Notes: generated by a model not told the origin, from the letters alone. Shown: positions 16,963-26,058, counted from the stretch's first letter. The stretch: 64,000 bases of DNA from Pseudomonadota bacterium (GCA_023423935.1 JAFAEQ010000003.1:101337-165336); one strand, 5' to 3'. Translations and numbers: made by a program.

Positions 16963-17328
16963 CTAACGACGCACGCCGGGCGTCGGATACGGAATGCCCA
17001 GCTCCTTCAGCCGATCCAGATACTGGCGCCATTTGTTCTCACGATCGCGCCCGAGCTCGTGCAGATAGGACCACGTGTACAGCCCGGTGTCGTGTCCATC
17101 GTCGAACACCAATCGGACCGCGTAGTTGCCGACCGGCTCGACCGCCTTGATGCCGACCTCATGCTTGCCGATCTGCAACGTCTCCTGACCAGGACCATGC
17201 CCGCGAACTTCCGCCGATGGCGAATACACACGCAGATACTCGAACGGCAGCTCGAAGCTCGCACCGTCATCGAAAGTGACTGCAAGCACGCGAGATTTGG
17301 TGCGAAGTTTGAGGGAGGTGGGGAACAT
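16963..17328 (-). CDS. DUF971 protein (gamma-butyrobetaine hydroxylase N-terminal-like)
   Basis: A 121-residue stand-alone DUF971 domain, a small fold that also forms the N-terminus of gamma-butyrobetaine hydroxylase. Typical marks are LRTKSRVLAVTFDDGASFELP, EYLRVYSPSAEV, VGNYAVRLVFDDGHDTGLYT and WSYLHELG. In other gammaproteobacteria it also sits between hslU and ubiE, as it does here. A role in iron-sulfur cluster handling has been proposed for relatives; nothing in the sequence proves it. Confidence 0.9.
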   Translation of the reverse strand: MFPTSLKLRTKSRVLAVTFDDGASFELPFEYLRVYSPSAEVRGHGPGQETLQIGKHEVGIKAVEPVGNYAVRLVFDDGHDTGLYTWSYLHELGRDRENKWRQYLDRLKELGIPYPTPGVRR

Positions 17329-17338
17329 GGGAGAGGAA

Positions 17339-17476
17339 GGTACTAGGTGCTAGGCGCTAGGGGCTAGCCAGAGACGGAGGAAGATACTGGGGCGCTAGCT
17401 ACTAGTTGCTAGCCAGAGGATGCGACAGCATCTTGCTAGAGCCTAGAGCCTAGAGCCTAGAGCCTAGAGCCTAAAG
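17339..17476. repeat. CTAG-rich array between hslU and the DUF971 gene
   Basis: Units such as ACTAGGTGCTAGGCGCTAGG and a run of AGAGCCT 7-mers at 17433-17473. The array reaches into the end of hslU: the hslU stop codon TAG (17473-17471 on the minus strand) is itself the first TAG of the 7-mer run. Two smaller CTAG clusters lie at 17341-17367 and 17393-17413. Confidence 0.8.
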
Positions 17477-18802
17477 AATGTACCTCGTCAAATCCTCATC
17501 CTTCACCAGCTCGCCGAGATACTTGTCGACGTAGGCCGAGTCGATCTCGATGGTGGCGCCGTTGCGATCGGGCGCTTCGAAGGACAGGGTTTCGAGCAAG
17601 CGTTCCAGTACGGTGTGCAGGCGACGCGCGCCGATGTTTTCGGTGCGCTCGTTCACCTGGAACGCGACTTCGGCGAGGCGACGTACACCGCTGTCGGTGA
17701 ACTCGAGGTTTACGCCTTCGGTCGCGAGCAGGGCCTTGTACTGAGTGCAAAGCGAGGCGTCGGGCTCGGTGAGGATGCGAATGAAGTCTTCGACCTTGAG
17801 TGCCTGCAGCTCGACGCGGATCGGAAAGCGTCCCTGCAATTCCGGGATCAGATCCGAGGGCTTCGACATGTGAAATGCGCCGGAGGCGATGAAGAGGATG
17901 TGATCCGTCTTCACCATGCCGTGCTTGGTGCTCACGGTGCTGCCTTCGACCAGCGGCAGCAGATCGCGCTGAACGCCTTCGCGGCTGACATCGGCGCCTT
18001 GTGTTTCCTGGCGACGGGCGATCTTGTCGATCTCGTCGATGAAGACGATGCCATTCTGCTCGGCATTCTGCAGCGCCTGCGCCTTGAGCTCTTCCTCGTT
18101 GATCATCTTCGCCGCTTCCTCGTCCGTGAGCAGCTTGAAGGCTTCGCGCACTTTCACCTTGCGCATCTTGGTGCGCGATCCACCCAGGTTCGAGAACATG
18201 CTCTGCAACTGCTGAGTGAGATCTTCCATGCCGGCGGGCGCCATGATCTCCACGCCGACCGGCAGCGCGCGCACTTCGATCTCGATCTCGCGATCGTCGA
18301 GCTGCCCTTCACGCAGCATCTTGCGGAATTTCTGGCGCGTGTCCTGATCGCGCGGTTCGGATTCCGGTGTGAATCCCACCGAGCGCGGTCGCGGCAGCAG
18401 GGCATCGAGCACGCGATCCTCCGCGGCATCCATCGCGCGATGACGCACTTTCTCCATCTCGATCTCGCGCGTCATCTTCACCGAGACGTCCATCAGATCC
18501 TTGATGATCGAGTCGACTTCGCGACCGACATAGCCGACCTCGGTGAACTTGGTCGCCTCCACCTTGATGAACGGTGCACGGGCGAGCTTCGCGAGTCGTC
18601 GCGCGATCTCGGTCTTGCCGACACCGGTCGGGCCGATCATCAGAATGTTCTTGGGTGTGACTTCAGCGCGCAGATTCTCGTCGATCTGCATGCGACGCCA
18701 GCGATTGCGCAGCGCAATCGCAACCGAACGCTTGGCGTCGCCTTGCCCGACGATGTGTTTGTCGAGCTCCTGAACGATTTCACGGGGAGTCATGGAGGAC
18801 AT
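17471..18802 (-). CDS. hslU: ATP-dependent protease HslVU, ATPase subunit
   Basis: AAA+ unfoldase that feeds proteins to HslV in the cytoplasm. 443 residues with Walker A GPTGVGKTEIARRL, the pore loop GYVG in EVGYVGREVDSIIKDL, the I-domain between about 110 and 240, Walker B GIVFIDEIDKI and the C-terminal RYIL that inserts into HslV. Two close ATGs (18802, 18793) are possible starts; neither has a good ribosome binding site because a CTAG-rich block immediately precedes them. It is separated from hslV by 85 nt. Confidence 0.97.
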   Translation of the reverse strand: MSSMTPREIVQELDKHIVGQGDAKRSVAIALRNRWRRMQIDENLRAEVTPKNILMIGPTGVGKTEIARRLAKLARAPFIKVEATKFTEVGYVGREVDSIIKDLMDVSVKMTREIEMEKVRHRAMDAAEDRVLDALLPRPRSVGFTPESEPRDQDTRQKFRKMLREGQLDDREIEIEVRALPVGVEIMAPAGMEDLTQQLQSMFSNLGGSRTKMRKVKVREAFKLLTDEEAAKMINEEELKAQALQNAEQNGIVFIDEIDKIARRQETQGADVSREGVQRDLLPLVEGSTVSTKHGMVKTDHILFIASGAFHMSKPSDLIPELQGRFPIRVELQALKVEDFIRILTEPDASLCTQYKALLATEGVNLEFTDSGVRRLAEVAFQVNERTENIGARRLHTVLERLLETLSFEAPDRNGATIEIDSAYVDKYLGELVKDEDLTRYIL

Positions 18803-18887
18803 AGAAGGCCACTAGTCGCTAGCTACTAGGCGCTAGCCAGATGAGCGGTGATCGGTGCTAGGGCCTAGTCCCTAGTGCCTGCGTGTG
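18803..18887. repeat. CTAG-rich block separating hslV from hslU
   Basis: This 85-nt intercistronic stretch contains ACTAGTCGCTAGCTACTAGG followed by CGCTAGCC, and later CTAGGGCCTAGTCCCTAG. In most proteobacteria hslV and hslU are nearly contiguous, so this looks like an inserted or expanded repeat. It removes any visible ribosome binding site before hslU. Confidence 0.75.
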
Positions 18888-19424
18888 TTAGCTGCGCAGT
18901 TCTTCGATCGTGAGATTCCTGTTCGTATAGATGCAGATGTCTGCGGCGATGTTCAACGATTTTTCGACGATGCTGCGTGCGTCGAGCTCGCTGTTCTGAG
19001 TGAGCGCGCGTGCGGCAGCGAGAGCGAAGGATCCGCCGGAGCCGATCGCCATGATGTCGTCCTCGGGTTCGATCACATCGCCATTGCCTGAAATGATGAA
19101 CGAGCTGCGCAGATCGGCCACGCACAACAACGCTTCGAGCCGGCGCAGACTACGATCGGACCGCCAGTCCTTGGCGAGCTCGATCGCTGCGCGCGTGAGA
19201 TTGCCGTACTGCTGCAACTTCGCTTCGAACCGTTCGAACAACGTGAACGCATCGGCCGTGCCGCCTGCAAATCCAGCAAGAACGTTGCCGTCGTGTAAGC
19301 GCCGCACTTTGCGTGCATTGCCCTTCATCACGGTATTACCAAGCGAGACCTGCCCGTCACCGCCAATCGCGACGACACCGGCTCGTCTCACAGAAAGTAT
19401 GGTTGTGCCTTCGAACTGATTCAT
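18888..19424 (-). CDS. hslV: ATP-dependent protease HslVU, peptidase subunit
   Basis: Proteasome-like threonine peptidase of 178 residues. The short propeptide MNQFEG is removed to expose the catalytic threonine of TTILSVRR. Other marks are VAIGGDGQVSLGNTVMKG, GFAGGTADAFTLFERFE and AIGSGGSFALAAARAL. It is the first gene of hslVU. A heat-shock promoter was not identified with confidence. Confidence 0.97.
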   Translation of the reverse strand: MNQFEGTTILSVRRAGVVAIGGDGQVSLGNTVMKGNARKVRRLHDGNVLAGFAGGTADAFTLFERFEAKLQQYGNLTRAAIELAKDWRSDRSLRRLEALLCVADLRSSFIISGNGDVIEPEDDIMAIGSGGSFALAAARALTQNSELDARSIVEKSLNIAADICIYTNRNLTIEELRS

Positions 19425-19593
19425 GGGAGCGGAGGATTCGGAAGATTCGGAAGAAGAGTCTCCACGGGGTACACGGGGAGCGCCGGGTCAGAGGATACCA
19501 AGATTGAGCACGCATGCCTGACGACTCTCGACTTAGGCGCGTTAACGAAGATCATCGACAACACACAATATTTCCCCGTGGAAATCTTTGCTC

Positions 19594-20496
19594 TCAAGTC
19601 TTGCGGCGAGCGCGAGGGTGCGCTTGGTCGTAGATCTTGGCCAGGTGCTGAAAATCAAGGTGGGTGTAGACCTGTGTGGTCGAAATGTTCGCGTGACCCA
19701 GCAGTTCCTGGACGGCGCGCAAGTCCTGGCTGGATTCGAGCAGATGTGTCGCGAAGGAGTGACGGAACATGTGCGGATGCAAATGCACGCCGAGGCCCTG
19801 AAGTTTTGCCCAGCGATCGATGCGCACTTGCACGGCTCGCTGCAGCAGCCGCCCTCCGCGTTGCGACACGAACAAGGCATCTTCGCCCGCCGCGGCAATC
19901 GCGCTGCGCTCCTTGAGCCAGGCGACGAGTGCGTCCACGGCGAACCGGCCGATCGGCACCATGCGAGTCTTGTTGCCTTTGCCGGTGACGCGTACGGTGC
20001 GATCGCGCAGATCGACATCGGCGAGATCCAGATCGACGAGCTCTGACAGGCGCAGTCCCGACGAATAGAACAGCTCCATGATCGCCTTGTCGCGCACGCT
20101 CAGCGTGTCGTCGGTGCGAAACGTGAGCAGACGGGACATCTGATCGGCGTCGAGTGTCTCGGGCAGACGCTTGCGTGCCTTGGGTGCCTGTACCTGATCG
20201 GCAGGATTGGCTTTCAGCTCGCCTTCGCGAATCAGGTAATTGCAGAAGCTTCGCAGCGCGGAGAGGCGTCGTTGAATGGTGCGTGGCGATTGACCGCGTC
20301 GAAACTCGTTCGCCGCGAAGCTGCGAATATGCTGACTGTCGAGGCTGCGCCAGTCGCTGATCGAAGCGCGATCGCAATACTCCGTAACGAGCTTGAGATC
20401 GCGCCGATAGTTCTCGTCGGTGTGTCTGGAGAGACGTCGCTCCGACGACAGATGCGTGAGAAAACGCCCGATCCAATCCAAAGCAGCAGGGGACAT
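19594..20496 (-). CDS. xerC: Site-specific tyrosine recombinase XerC
   Basis: Resolves chromosome dimers at dif together with XerD. From the ATG at 20496 it has 300 residues. The N-terminal SAM-like domain spans about 1-90 and the catalytic domain carries Arg in SSGLRLSELVDL, Lys in GKGNKTRMVP, HMFRHSFATHLLE, and the final His and Tyr in GHANISTTQVYTHLD. The frame is open to a TTG at 20526. It follows the DUF484 gene in the standard dapF-DUF484-xerC order. Confidence 0.95.
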   Translation of the reverse strand: MSPAALDWIGRFLTHLSSERRLSRHTDENYRRDLKLVTEYCDRASISDWRSLDSQHIRSFAANEFRRGQSPRTIQRRLSALRSFCNYLIREGELKANPADQVQAPKARKRLPETLDADQMSRLLTFRTDDTLSVRDKAIMELFYSSGLRLSELVDLDLADVDLRDRTVRVTGKGNKTRMVPIGRFAVDALVAWLKERSAIAAAGEDALFVSQRGGRLLQRAVQVRIDRWAKLQGLGVHLHPHMFRHSFATHLLESSQDLRAVQELLGHANISTTQVYTHLDFQHLAKIYDQAHPRARRKT

Positions 20497-20535
20497 GACA
20501 GACGCCGATCTCTGGTCGCCAGACAAGCTGCCTGC

Positions 20536-21243
20536 TTAGAGCGCTCCGACCGCTTCGCTCACGAGTTCGCCGATGCGCGCGAGGAATTCCGTGCTCATGG
20601 TCGGATGGAAGCGTTCGGTATCGGGGCTGCCGATCGCAAGTAATCCCGAGGAGGTCTGCGGACCGAGCGGTACGAGTGCGGCCGATCCGATCTCGGTGGT
20701 GCCGGCCCCGAACAGGTAATCGCGCTGACTGTCGCGGATCTGGCCGCATCGCGGCTTGCCGCCTTCGAACAGCGTGTCGAACATTTTCATTTCCTGTGCG
20801 GGCGGATGAATCAGGCGCAAATGACGACTGTTCACTTGCTCGAAGCCGGAGTTGCTGGCTGGAGAGAGCAGCATGAGCCATTCGGACGCGCCGAAATCTT
20901 CACGCAGCGATGACTCGAGCGCATCGATGACGGTTTCGGCCGTGCGTGCGCGAATCAGTCGGCGCGCAAGGCGGTGGATCTTGCCGACGAGCACGTCGTT
21001 CGCGCGTGCGACGCTGATGAGCTCGTGCAGCTGCGACTCGAGCTTCTCGTTCTTCTCACGCAACACCAGCACTTGACGTTCGACCAGCGATACCGTCGAG
21101 GGGCCGCGGCCATGAGGAATCTTCAGCTTGCCGAAGAGCGTTGCGTGACGCTCGAAAAAATCGGCGTTGTGCTGGAGATAGTCGGCAATCGCCTCTTCGG
21201 AGATCGCGTGCGGCTCGATGCCGCGTGCGGGTTGTTTGTTCAT
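20536..21243 (-). CDS. DUF484 family protein (GAF-like)
   Basis: A 235-residue conserved protein found between dapF and xerC in gammaproteobacteria. The start at 21243 (MNKQPARGIEPHAIS) has AGGGGAG just upstream. It has AIADYLQHNADFFERHATLF near the N-terminus, a coiled-coil segment SLVERQVLVLREKNEKLESQ, and a GAF-like C-terminal half ending in VPLGPQTSSGLLAIGSPDTE. Function is unknown. Position in the operon suggests co-expression with xerC and dapF. Confidence 0.92.
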   Translation of the reverse strand: MNKQPARGIEPHAISEEAIADYLQHNADFFERHATLFGKLKIPHGRGPSTVSLVERQVLVLREKNEKLESQLHELISVARANDVLVGKIHRLARRLIRARTAETVIDALESSLREDFGASEWLMLLSPASNSGFEQVNSRHLRLIHPPAQEMKMFDTLFEGGKPRCGQIRDSQRDYLFGAGTTEIGSAALVPLGPQTSSGLLAIGSPDTERFHPTMSTEFLARIGELVSEAVGAL

Positions 21244-21333
21244 AGCTCCCCTAATATTTCTCGAGCTGCATGCAGTGCGGCCTGTTCGATTCGGACGGGA
21301 CATGGAAGGCCAGATTCCATGTCCGGCTCTGAA

Positions 21334-22161
21334 TCACTCGATCTCGATCGTCCCTTCGTACACTTTTACGGCCGGTCCGGTGAGCCACAGATGTTCTCCC
21401 GGTCCTGGCCAGCGCACGATCATCTGTCCGCCCGGCGCATCGACGGTGACTTCCGTATCGAGCAGGCCGAGGCGATGTCCGACCGCCACTGCGGCACATG
21501 CACCCGTGCCGCATGCCTGCGTTTCTCCGACACCGCGCTCGAACACTCGCAGCCGTATGCGTGTCCGGCTCACGACTTCCATGAAGCCGACGTTCGTGCG
21601 CTGGGGAAAGCGCGAATGATTCTCCACCGCAGGGCCCACAGTGTCCACGGGCGCATCCTTGACCGAGGGCACCTGAATGACTGCGTGCGGATTCCCCATC
21701 GACACTGCGCTGATCTGCAGCTCCGACTCGCCGACGCGCAAGGGATAGATATTGGCTTCACGCGTCGCCTCGAAGGGCAGCGAGGCCGGTGAGAAGTCGG
21801 GGACACCCATGTCTACGGAGATCAGGCCATCCTCGCGCAGCTGAGCATCGACACGACCGCCCAGGCTGTCCATGTGGACGTACGAACGCTCGAGTCGATC
21901 TGCAACGAGTCGTCCTACGCAGCGCGCACCGTTGCCGCACTGTTCGACCTCGGAGCCATCGGCGTTGAAGATACGGTAGTACACATCGGTGTCGCCATCG
22001 CGCGGCGGCAACAGAACGAGCGCCTGATCGAAACCGATGCCGGTGCGGCGATCGGCTAGCCGACGCATGAGCTGATTCGAAGGCACCTCCGCATCGGAGG
22101 CCGCATCGAACACGATGAAATCGTTGCCCAGTCCATGCATCTTGGTGAATTGAATCCGCAT
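21334..22161 (-). CDS. dapF: Diaminopimelate epimerase
   Basis: Interconverts LL- and meso-diaminopimelate for lysine and peptidoglycan. 275 residues with the two catalytic cysteines in EQCGNGARCVGR (about residue 73) and TQACGTGACAAV (about residue 217), and the N-terminal FTKMHGLGNDFIVFD signature. It heads the dapF-DUF484-xerC group. Confidence 0.97.
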   Translation of the reverse strand: MRIQFTKMHGLGNDFIVFDAASDAEVPSNQLMRRLADRRTGIGFDQALVLLPPRDGDTDVYYRIFNADGSEVEQCGNGARCVGRLVADRLERSYVHMDSLGGRVDAQLREDGLISVDMGVPDFSPASLPFEATREANIYPLRVGESELQISAVSMGNPHAVIQVPSVKDAPVDTVGPAVENHSRFPQRTNVGFMEVVSRTRIRLRVFERGVGETQACGTGACAAVAVGHRLGLLDTEVTVDAPGGQMIVRWPGPGEHLWLTGPAVKVYEGTIEIE

Positions 22162-22229
22162 GCGCGCGAGGATACAGGTGAGCTGTGCGCGTGTGCTAGG
22201 CGCACGGGAAGCGGATTCAAGCGGAGGAC

Positions 22230-22679
22230 TTATCCGTCATCTCTTTCCGCATCGAGTCTCATGCGTTCGATTTTCATGCACCGATCCATGACCACGAAGA
22301 GTCCTGCGTCCCGGGCACGTTGCGCGGCGGCTTCGTCCACCACGCCGAGCTGCAGCCAGACGGCGGGAAGCTGCAGACGAATGCACTCGTCGACCACTTC
22401 GGCCACGTACTGCGGTTGCCGGAAGACCACGACGACATCGACCTGCTCGCCGGGGCCCAGCACCTCGCTCAAGTGATCCAGGTCGGGAACGGCCCGGCGT
22501 CCCTCCCAGACCGCCAGTCGTGGATTCACGGGAATGATTCGATAACCGTAGTCGAGCAGCGTCGCCGCGACCTGATAACTCTCGCGCTGGGGATTATCGG
22601 AGAGTCCGACGACCGCAATCGTGTGGGACTCGCGCAGAACTCGCGCAATCTCGGTCTGATCCGGATTCGTGAATGCCAT
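22230..22679 (-). CDS. CoA-binding (YccU-like) protein
   Basis: A 149-residue Rossmann-like CoA-binding domain protein. Marks are TIAVVGLSDNPQRESYQVA, YRIIPVNPRLAVWEGR, VDVVVVFRQPQYVAEVVDE, AVWLQLGVVDEAAA and the end FVVMDRCMKIERMRL. Start 22679 is favoured by GAGGAG upstream. Such stand-alone domains resemble the CoA-binding part of succinyl-CoA ligase. Their function is unknown. Confidence 0.9.
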   Translation of the reverse strand: MAFTNPDQTEIARVLRESHTIAVVGLSDNPQRESYQVAATLLDYGYRIIPVNPRLAVWEGRRAVPDLDHLSEVLGPGEQVDVVVVFRQPQYVAEVVDECIRLQLPAVWLQLGVVDEAAAQRARDAGLFVVMDRCMKIERMRLDAERDDG

Positions 22680-22795
22680 CGAGCGGCTCCTCACGTGGAC
22701 ATTTGCGGTGGCTCACCTTAACGTAGGTCACCTGAAAAGGCTCTTCGAACAACAACAACGCCGCCGAGTCCGCACGGGACATAAGCGAGGTATTC

Positions 22796-23437
22796 ATGCG
22801 CCATGTGATGGTTATGAATGCGAAGGGAGGCTGCGGCAAGAGCACGCTGGCCACCAACGTCGCCACCTGGTTTGCACGGGAGGGCTACAAAGTCGCATTG
22901 GCTGACTACGATCCGCAGCGTACCAGCCTCGACTGGCTGGAAACCCGTCCCGATGATCTGCCGAAGATCGTAGGCGTGGCCGCCTACGATGAAGGTATTC
23001 GGGGGGTACCGCGCGATATGGAAGTGCTCGTGATCGATGCGCCTGCCCGCACGCACGGATCGGAGATGAATGAGCTCGTGCGGCGTGCTGAAACCATTCT
23101 CGTACCGGTGCTGCCCTCGCCAATCGACATGAAGGCCTGCGGCCATTTCATGGCTGAGCTGCTCGAGCTGGGCAAGGTGCAGCGTGAACAGGCGCGCCTC
23201 GCAGTGGTCGCCAATCGGGTTCGCGAGAACACCCTGATGTTCGAGGAGCTCGACAAGTATCTGGGCAAGCTCAAAGTGCCCTATCTCGCGTCACTGCGTC
23301 AGTCGACGAACTATCTGCGCGCGTTCCAGCGAGGGATGGGCATCTTCGAACTCCCCGAATATCTGGCCGGCCCCGATTGGGAGCAATGGGCCCCGATCAC
23401 GAAGTGGCTCGCTAGCAAGAAGAGTCAGCCGGGATAG
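22796..23437 (+). CDS. Orphan ParA/MinD-family ATPase
   Basis: A 213-residue deviant Walker ATPase with NAKGGCGKSTLATNVATWFA at the N-terminus, DYDPQRTSLDWLETR as switch I and VLVIDAPARTHG as switch II. There is no ParB, centromere-like repeat or plasmid gene beside it, so it is an orphan ParA of the kind that positions cytoplasmic or chromosomal cargo. GAGGT five bases upstream supports the start. It is divergent from the CoA-binding gene and convergent with the SDR gene. Confidence 0.88.
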   Translation: MRHVMVMNAKGGCGKSTLATNVATWFAREGYKVALADYDPQRTSLDWLETRPDDLPKIVGVAAYDEGIRGVPRDMEVLVIDAPARTHGSEMNELVRRAETILVPVLPSPIDMKACGHFMAELLELGKVQREQARLAVVANRVRENTLMFEELDKYLGKLKVPYLASLRQSTNYLRAFQRGMGIFELPEYLAGPDWEQWAPITKWLASKKSQPG

Positions 23438-23757
23438 CGAAGCGCGGAGCGCGGAGCGCTTCGCCAGGCGAGGCTTCGCAGGCTGTAGGTTTCTGGGCTG
23501 TAGGCTGTAGGTCAGAGAAGAGGGAGGTTCGTTTCAGTTCTGACCTACAGCCTGTTCCTCCAGGCTCTAGGCTCTAGGTACTAGGCTCTAGGTCAGAACA
23601 GAGAGTCTCCGCTTTCCTTCTCCGGCCTACAGCCTACAGCCTGTTCTTCCAGGCTCTAGGCTCTAGGTACTAGGCTCTAGGCCAGAACATAGAGAGTCTC
23701 GGCGTTCCTTTTCTGACCTTCAGCCTACAGCCTACAGCCTACAGCCTGCTCTTCCAG
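23438..23757. repeat. Tandem and inverted 7-nt TGTAGGC / CTAGGCT array
   Basis: Runs of GGCTGTA and GGCTCTA 7-mers and their complements (CCTACAG) alternate here. Two copies of a roughly 91-nt unit, starting near 23551 and 23642, share CTGTTC-TCCAGGCTCTAGGC, the TACTAGGCTCTAGG run and CCTACAGCCTACAG. The array separates the convergent parA and SDR genes and runs into the 3' end of the SDR coding sequence. Confidence 0.85.
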
Positions 23758-24624
23758 ACTCTCCCTGATCCCTTCTTCCATATCTGCATATCGCAGCTTC
23801 ACGCCGAGATGCTTGAGCATGCGTTCGTTCGAGACGCGGCGCGACTCGTTCAGAAACGACAGTCGTTCCTGGCTGAATGTCAGTTGAGCTTCATCCATTG
23901 AGACTCGCGGGCAAGGTGGAAGGCCGGTCACGGCGGCGAGCAGGTCCAGGAATTCGGTCGCGCTGCAGGCGTTGCCGTCGGTGACGTTGTAGACGCCACG
24001 TGCTTCGGGGTTGGTGGCGGCTTGAACGCACGCTTCGACCAGGTCGTCGACGTGGATGCGATTGCTGATGCCTGCTTCGTTGGGATGCACGACGGGCTCG
24101 GCTTTGCGCAGACGTTCCGTTGGCAATCGGCCGGGACCATAGATGCCGGGCACACGCAGTACCACGCGTCGCGTACGACGTTCTGTGCACCACACGCGCG
24201 TCATTTCTTCCGCGCTGACGCGACGTCGTGCGCGATCCGTCATGGGTTGAATCGGTGAGCTTTCATCGACCGACTCGCCGTCGGTGTTGCCATAGACACC
24301 GGTCGTGCTGATGTAGATGAAGGCTCGCGGCGGAACCGTCACGAGTTGCAGAAACCGGTCGAGTCGCAGATCGCTTTCGCCAGCGGCTGGGGGCGGCGCC
24401 AGATAGAAAATGGCCGCCTGTTCCAGCTTTTCGGGCAGATACGTGCCCAGCCGTACGCGATCCAGATCCAGTGCGTATGCGCGGATACCGGCGGATCGCA
24501 GCGCCTGCACGCGCTCGGCCGAACGCGTGGTTACCGTCACGTCGTACAGTCCTGCCAGTCGCCGCGCCAGACGCGTTCCGACATAACCGCAACCGACGAT
24601 CAGCGCATGCGGCGCATCAGACAT
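23725..24624 (-). CDS. NAD-dependent epimerase/SDR-type protein with repeat-encoded C-terminus
   Basis: Extended short-chain dehydrogenase of about 299 residues. The Rossmann motif ALIVGCGYVGTRLARRL is at residues 8-24, followed by YISTTGVYG and RVPGIYGPGR. The usual catalytic YxxxK is not obvious, as in YeeZ-type members. Start 24624 (MSDAPHALIV) precedes the Rossmann fold directly. The last residues QAVGCRL and the TAG stop are encoded by GGCTGTA repeats of the adjoining array, so the native C-terminus has been replaced or extended. Substrate unknown. Confidence 0.85.
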   Translation of the reverse strand: MSDAPHALIVGCGYVGTRLARRLAGLYDVTVTTRSAERVQALRSAGIRAYALDLDRVRLGTYLPEKLEQAAIFYLAPPPAAGESDLRLDRFLQLVTVPPRAFIYISTTGVYGNTDGESVDESSPIQPMTDRARRRVSAEEMTRVWCTERRTRRVVLRVPGIYGPGRLPTERLRKAEPVVHPNEAGISNRIHVDDLVEACVQAATNPEARGVYNVTDGNACSATEFLDLLAAVTGLPPCPRVSMDEAQLTFSQERLSFLNESRRVSNERMLKHLGVKLRYADMEEGIRESLEEQAVGCRL

Positions 24625-24858
24625 CGGCTTCTCCGCAGCGGCATCGTGCAAGCTCGGAAGTGGCGTGAGGCGTTAGGCGCCGCGAATTCATGCCTTGCTC
24701 TTCCTCGGATCGATGCACGCGCAAATGCTTCCATGGTTCTCGCCATGTCCTCACTGGCGATCGGGATTCAAGGATATCCGGGATGGGTTCACTGCGGCAC
24801 CTGTCCGCGCATGCGCAGCCTGTGCTCCGCGGCGGTGCGATCGGCGCCTGCGCAAGCC

Positions 24859-25908
24859 TCAAGGCGTGACCGGTTGTCGTGCTTTCGCGGCCGAATCCGG
24901 TGCGAAATCGAACGAATCGAAAAACAGTTGTTCGGACGGCAAGCCTCGCGACAGAAACTGATGTCGGATCGTCTCCACCATCACCGGCGGACCGCTCGCG
25001 TACACATCGAGTGCACGAAGATCGGGATGATCCGCAAGCGCAGCTTCATGAACCCAGCCGGTGCGGCCATCCCAGTCGGGCGATGGAATGGATAACACCG
25101 GCGTGTAGCGAAGATTCGCGAAGCGTCGGGTCATCTCGCGCAGCATTGCGTCCTCATACAGGTCGGCTTGCGTCTGTGCGCCCCAGTACAGATGCAAGGG
25201 TCGCCGATCGCCGCGTTCGAGCAGATGACGGAGCATCGCGCGCAGCGGCGCATAGCCGGTGCCGCCGCCGATCAGAATCGCGGGGCGCGACGACTCGTGT
25301 CTGAACCAGAACTGCCCGAGCGGTCCTTCGATGCGCAGCAGCGTCTTCTCTTTCATGCCGCTGAAGAGTTGCTCGGTGAACTCGCCGCCCGCAACCCGAC
25401 GGATATGCAATTCGATGAGCTTGCTGTCATGAGGCGGATTGGCAATCGAGAAACTGCGCCGGCGATTCTGCGGCAGCATGATGTCGATGTACTGGCCCGC
25501 GACGAAATTGAACATCTCGGTCGCGGGCAGGCGCAGAAAAACCGCCATCACGCTCGGTGCCAGCTCGTGCATATGTTCGACCCGGCAGGGCAGGCTACGC
25601 ACGTGATACTCCGGCGTGGGCGGGCGAATCTGTTTGATCTCTATGATCAGCTCCTCGCTGGCAGCGTGTGCCTGACAAAGCAACGTGAATCCTTCGGCCT
25701 GTTCCCGCGATGTGATGCCAAGCGGAGCGCCGAACGGATACTGCACCTCACCTCTGACGATGCGCGCCCGGCATGCCGAGCAATGCCCGCCTTTGCAGCT
25801 GTGCGGCAGATTCAATCCCGCGCGCAGAGCCGCATCCAGAATGGTTTCGCCTTCCTGAACCGACAGGACCTGCTGCGAAGGCACTAGGGTGACGGTGGTG
25901 TACGCCAT
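24859..25908 (-). CDS. 2Fe-2S ferredoxin/flavin reductase (CDP-6-deoxy-delta-3,4-glucoseen reductase-like)
   Basis: A 349-residue electron-transfer protein. An N-terminal plant-type ferredoxin domain carries CKGGHCSACRARIV with the last ligand in LLCQAH. It is followed by an FAD-binding domain (RRSFSIANPP) and an NAD-binding domain (IGGGTGYAPLRAML). Databases often name this architecture after the ascarylose enzyme AscD, but no deoxysugar genes are present, so it is more likely a general oxygenase-type reductase. Start 25908 is chosen over 25962 because the domain begins there. Confidence 0.85.
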   Translation of the reverse strand: MAYTTVTLVPSQQVLSVQEGETILDAALRAGLNLPHSCKGGHCSACRARIVRGEVQYPFGAPLGITSREQAEGFTLLCQAHAASEELIIEIKQIRPPTPEYHVRSLPCRVEHMHELAPSVMAVFLRLPATEMFNFVAGQYIDIMLPQNRRRSFSIANPPHDSKLIELHIRRVAGGEFTEQLFSGMKEKTLLRIEGPLGQFWFRHESSRPAILIGGGTGYAPLRAMLRHLLERGDRRPLHLYWGAQTQADLYEDAMLREMTRRFANLRYTPVLSIPSPDWDGRTGWVHEAALADHPDLRALDVYASGPPVMVETIRHQFLSRGLPSEQLFFDSFDFAPDSAAKARQPVTP

Positions 25909-26058
25909 CGGAAACAGCGGCCGATATTGGGCTCGCGCATGGTTGTGTGGGCCGCCAGGCACTTATAGGCAAAGGCCCGCAGGCCCTCAACCGGGCGGTT
26001 ATAGATTCTGGCTATAAGCGCCGGAGAGTGAGAAATCGCTCACGTTGCCCATCCCGGT

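Noticed and set aside
14950..17150. 352- and 419-codon plus-strand frames opposite the ubi operon
   Set aside because: Both are shadows of ubiB, ubiJ and ubiE, with no recognisable protein features.
17615..18829. 404-codon open frame antisense to hslU
   Set aside because: Shadow of hslU, which is clearly the real gene.
19594..20496. Tyrosine recombinase as the integrase of a mobile element
   Set aside because: Motifs and dapF-DUF484-xerC context identify housekeeping XerC. No attachment sites flank it.
22796..23437. Plasmid-type partition system
   Set aside because: No parB, parS-like repeats or replication gene accompanies the ParA homologue.
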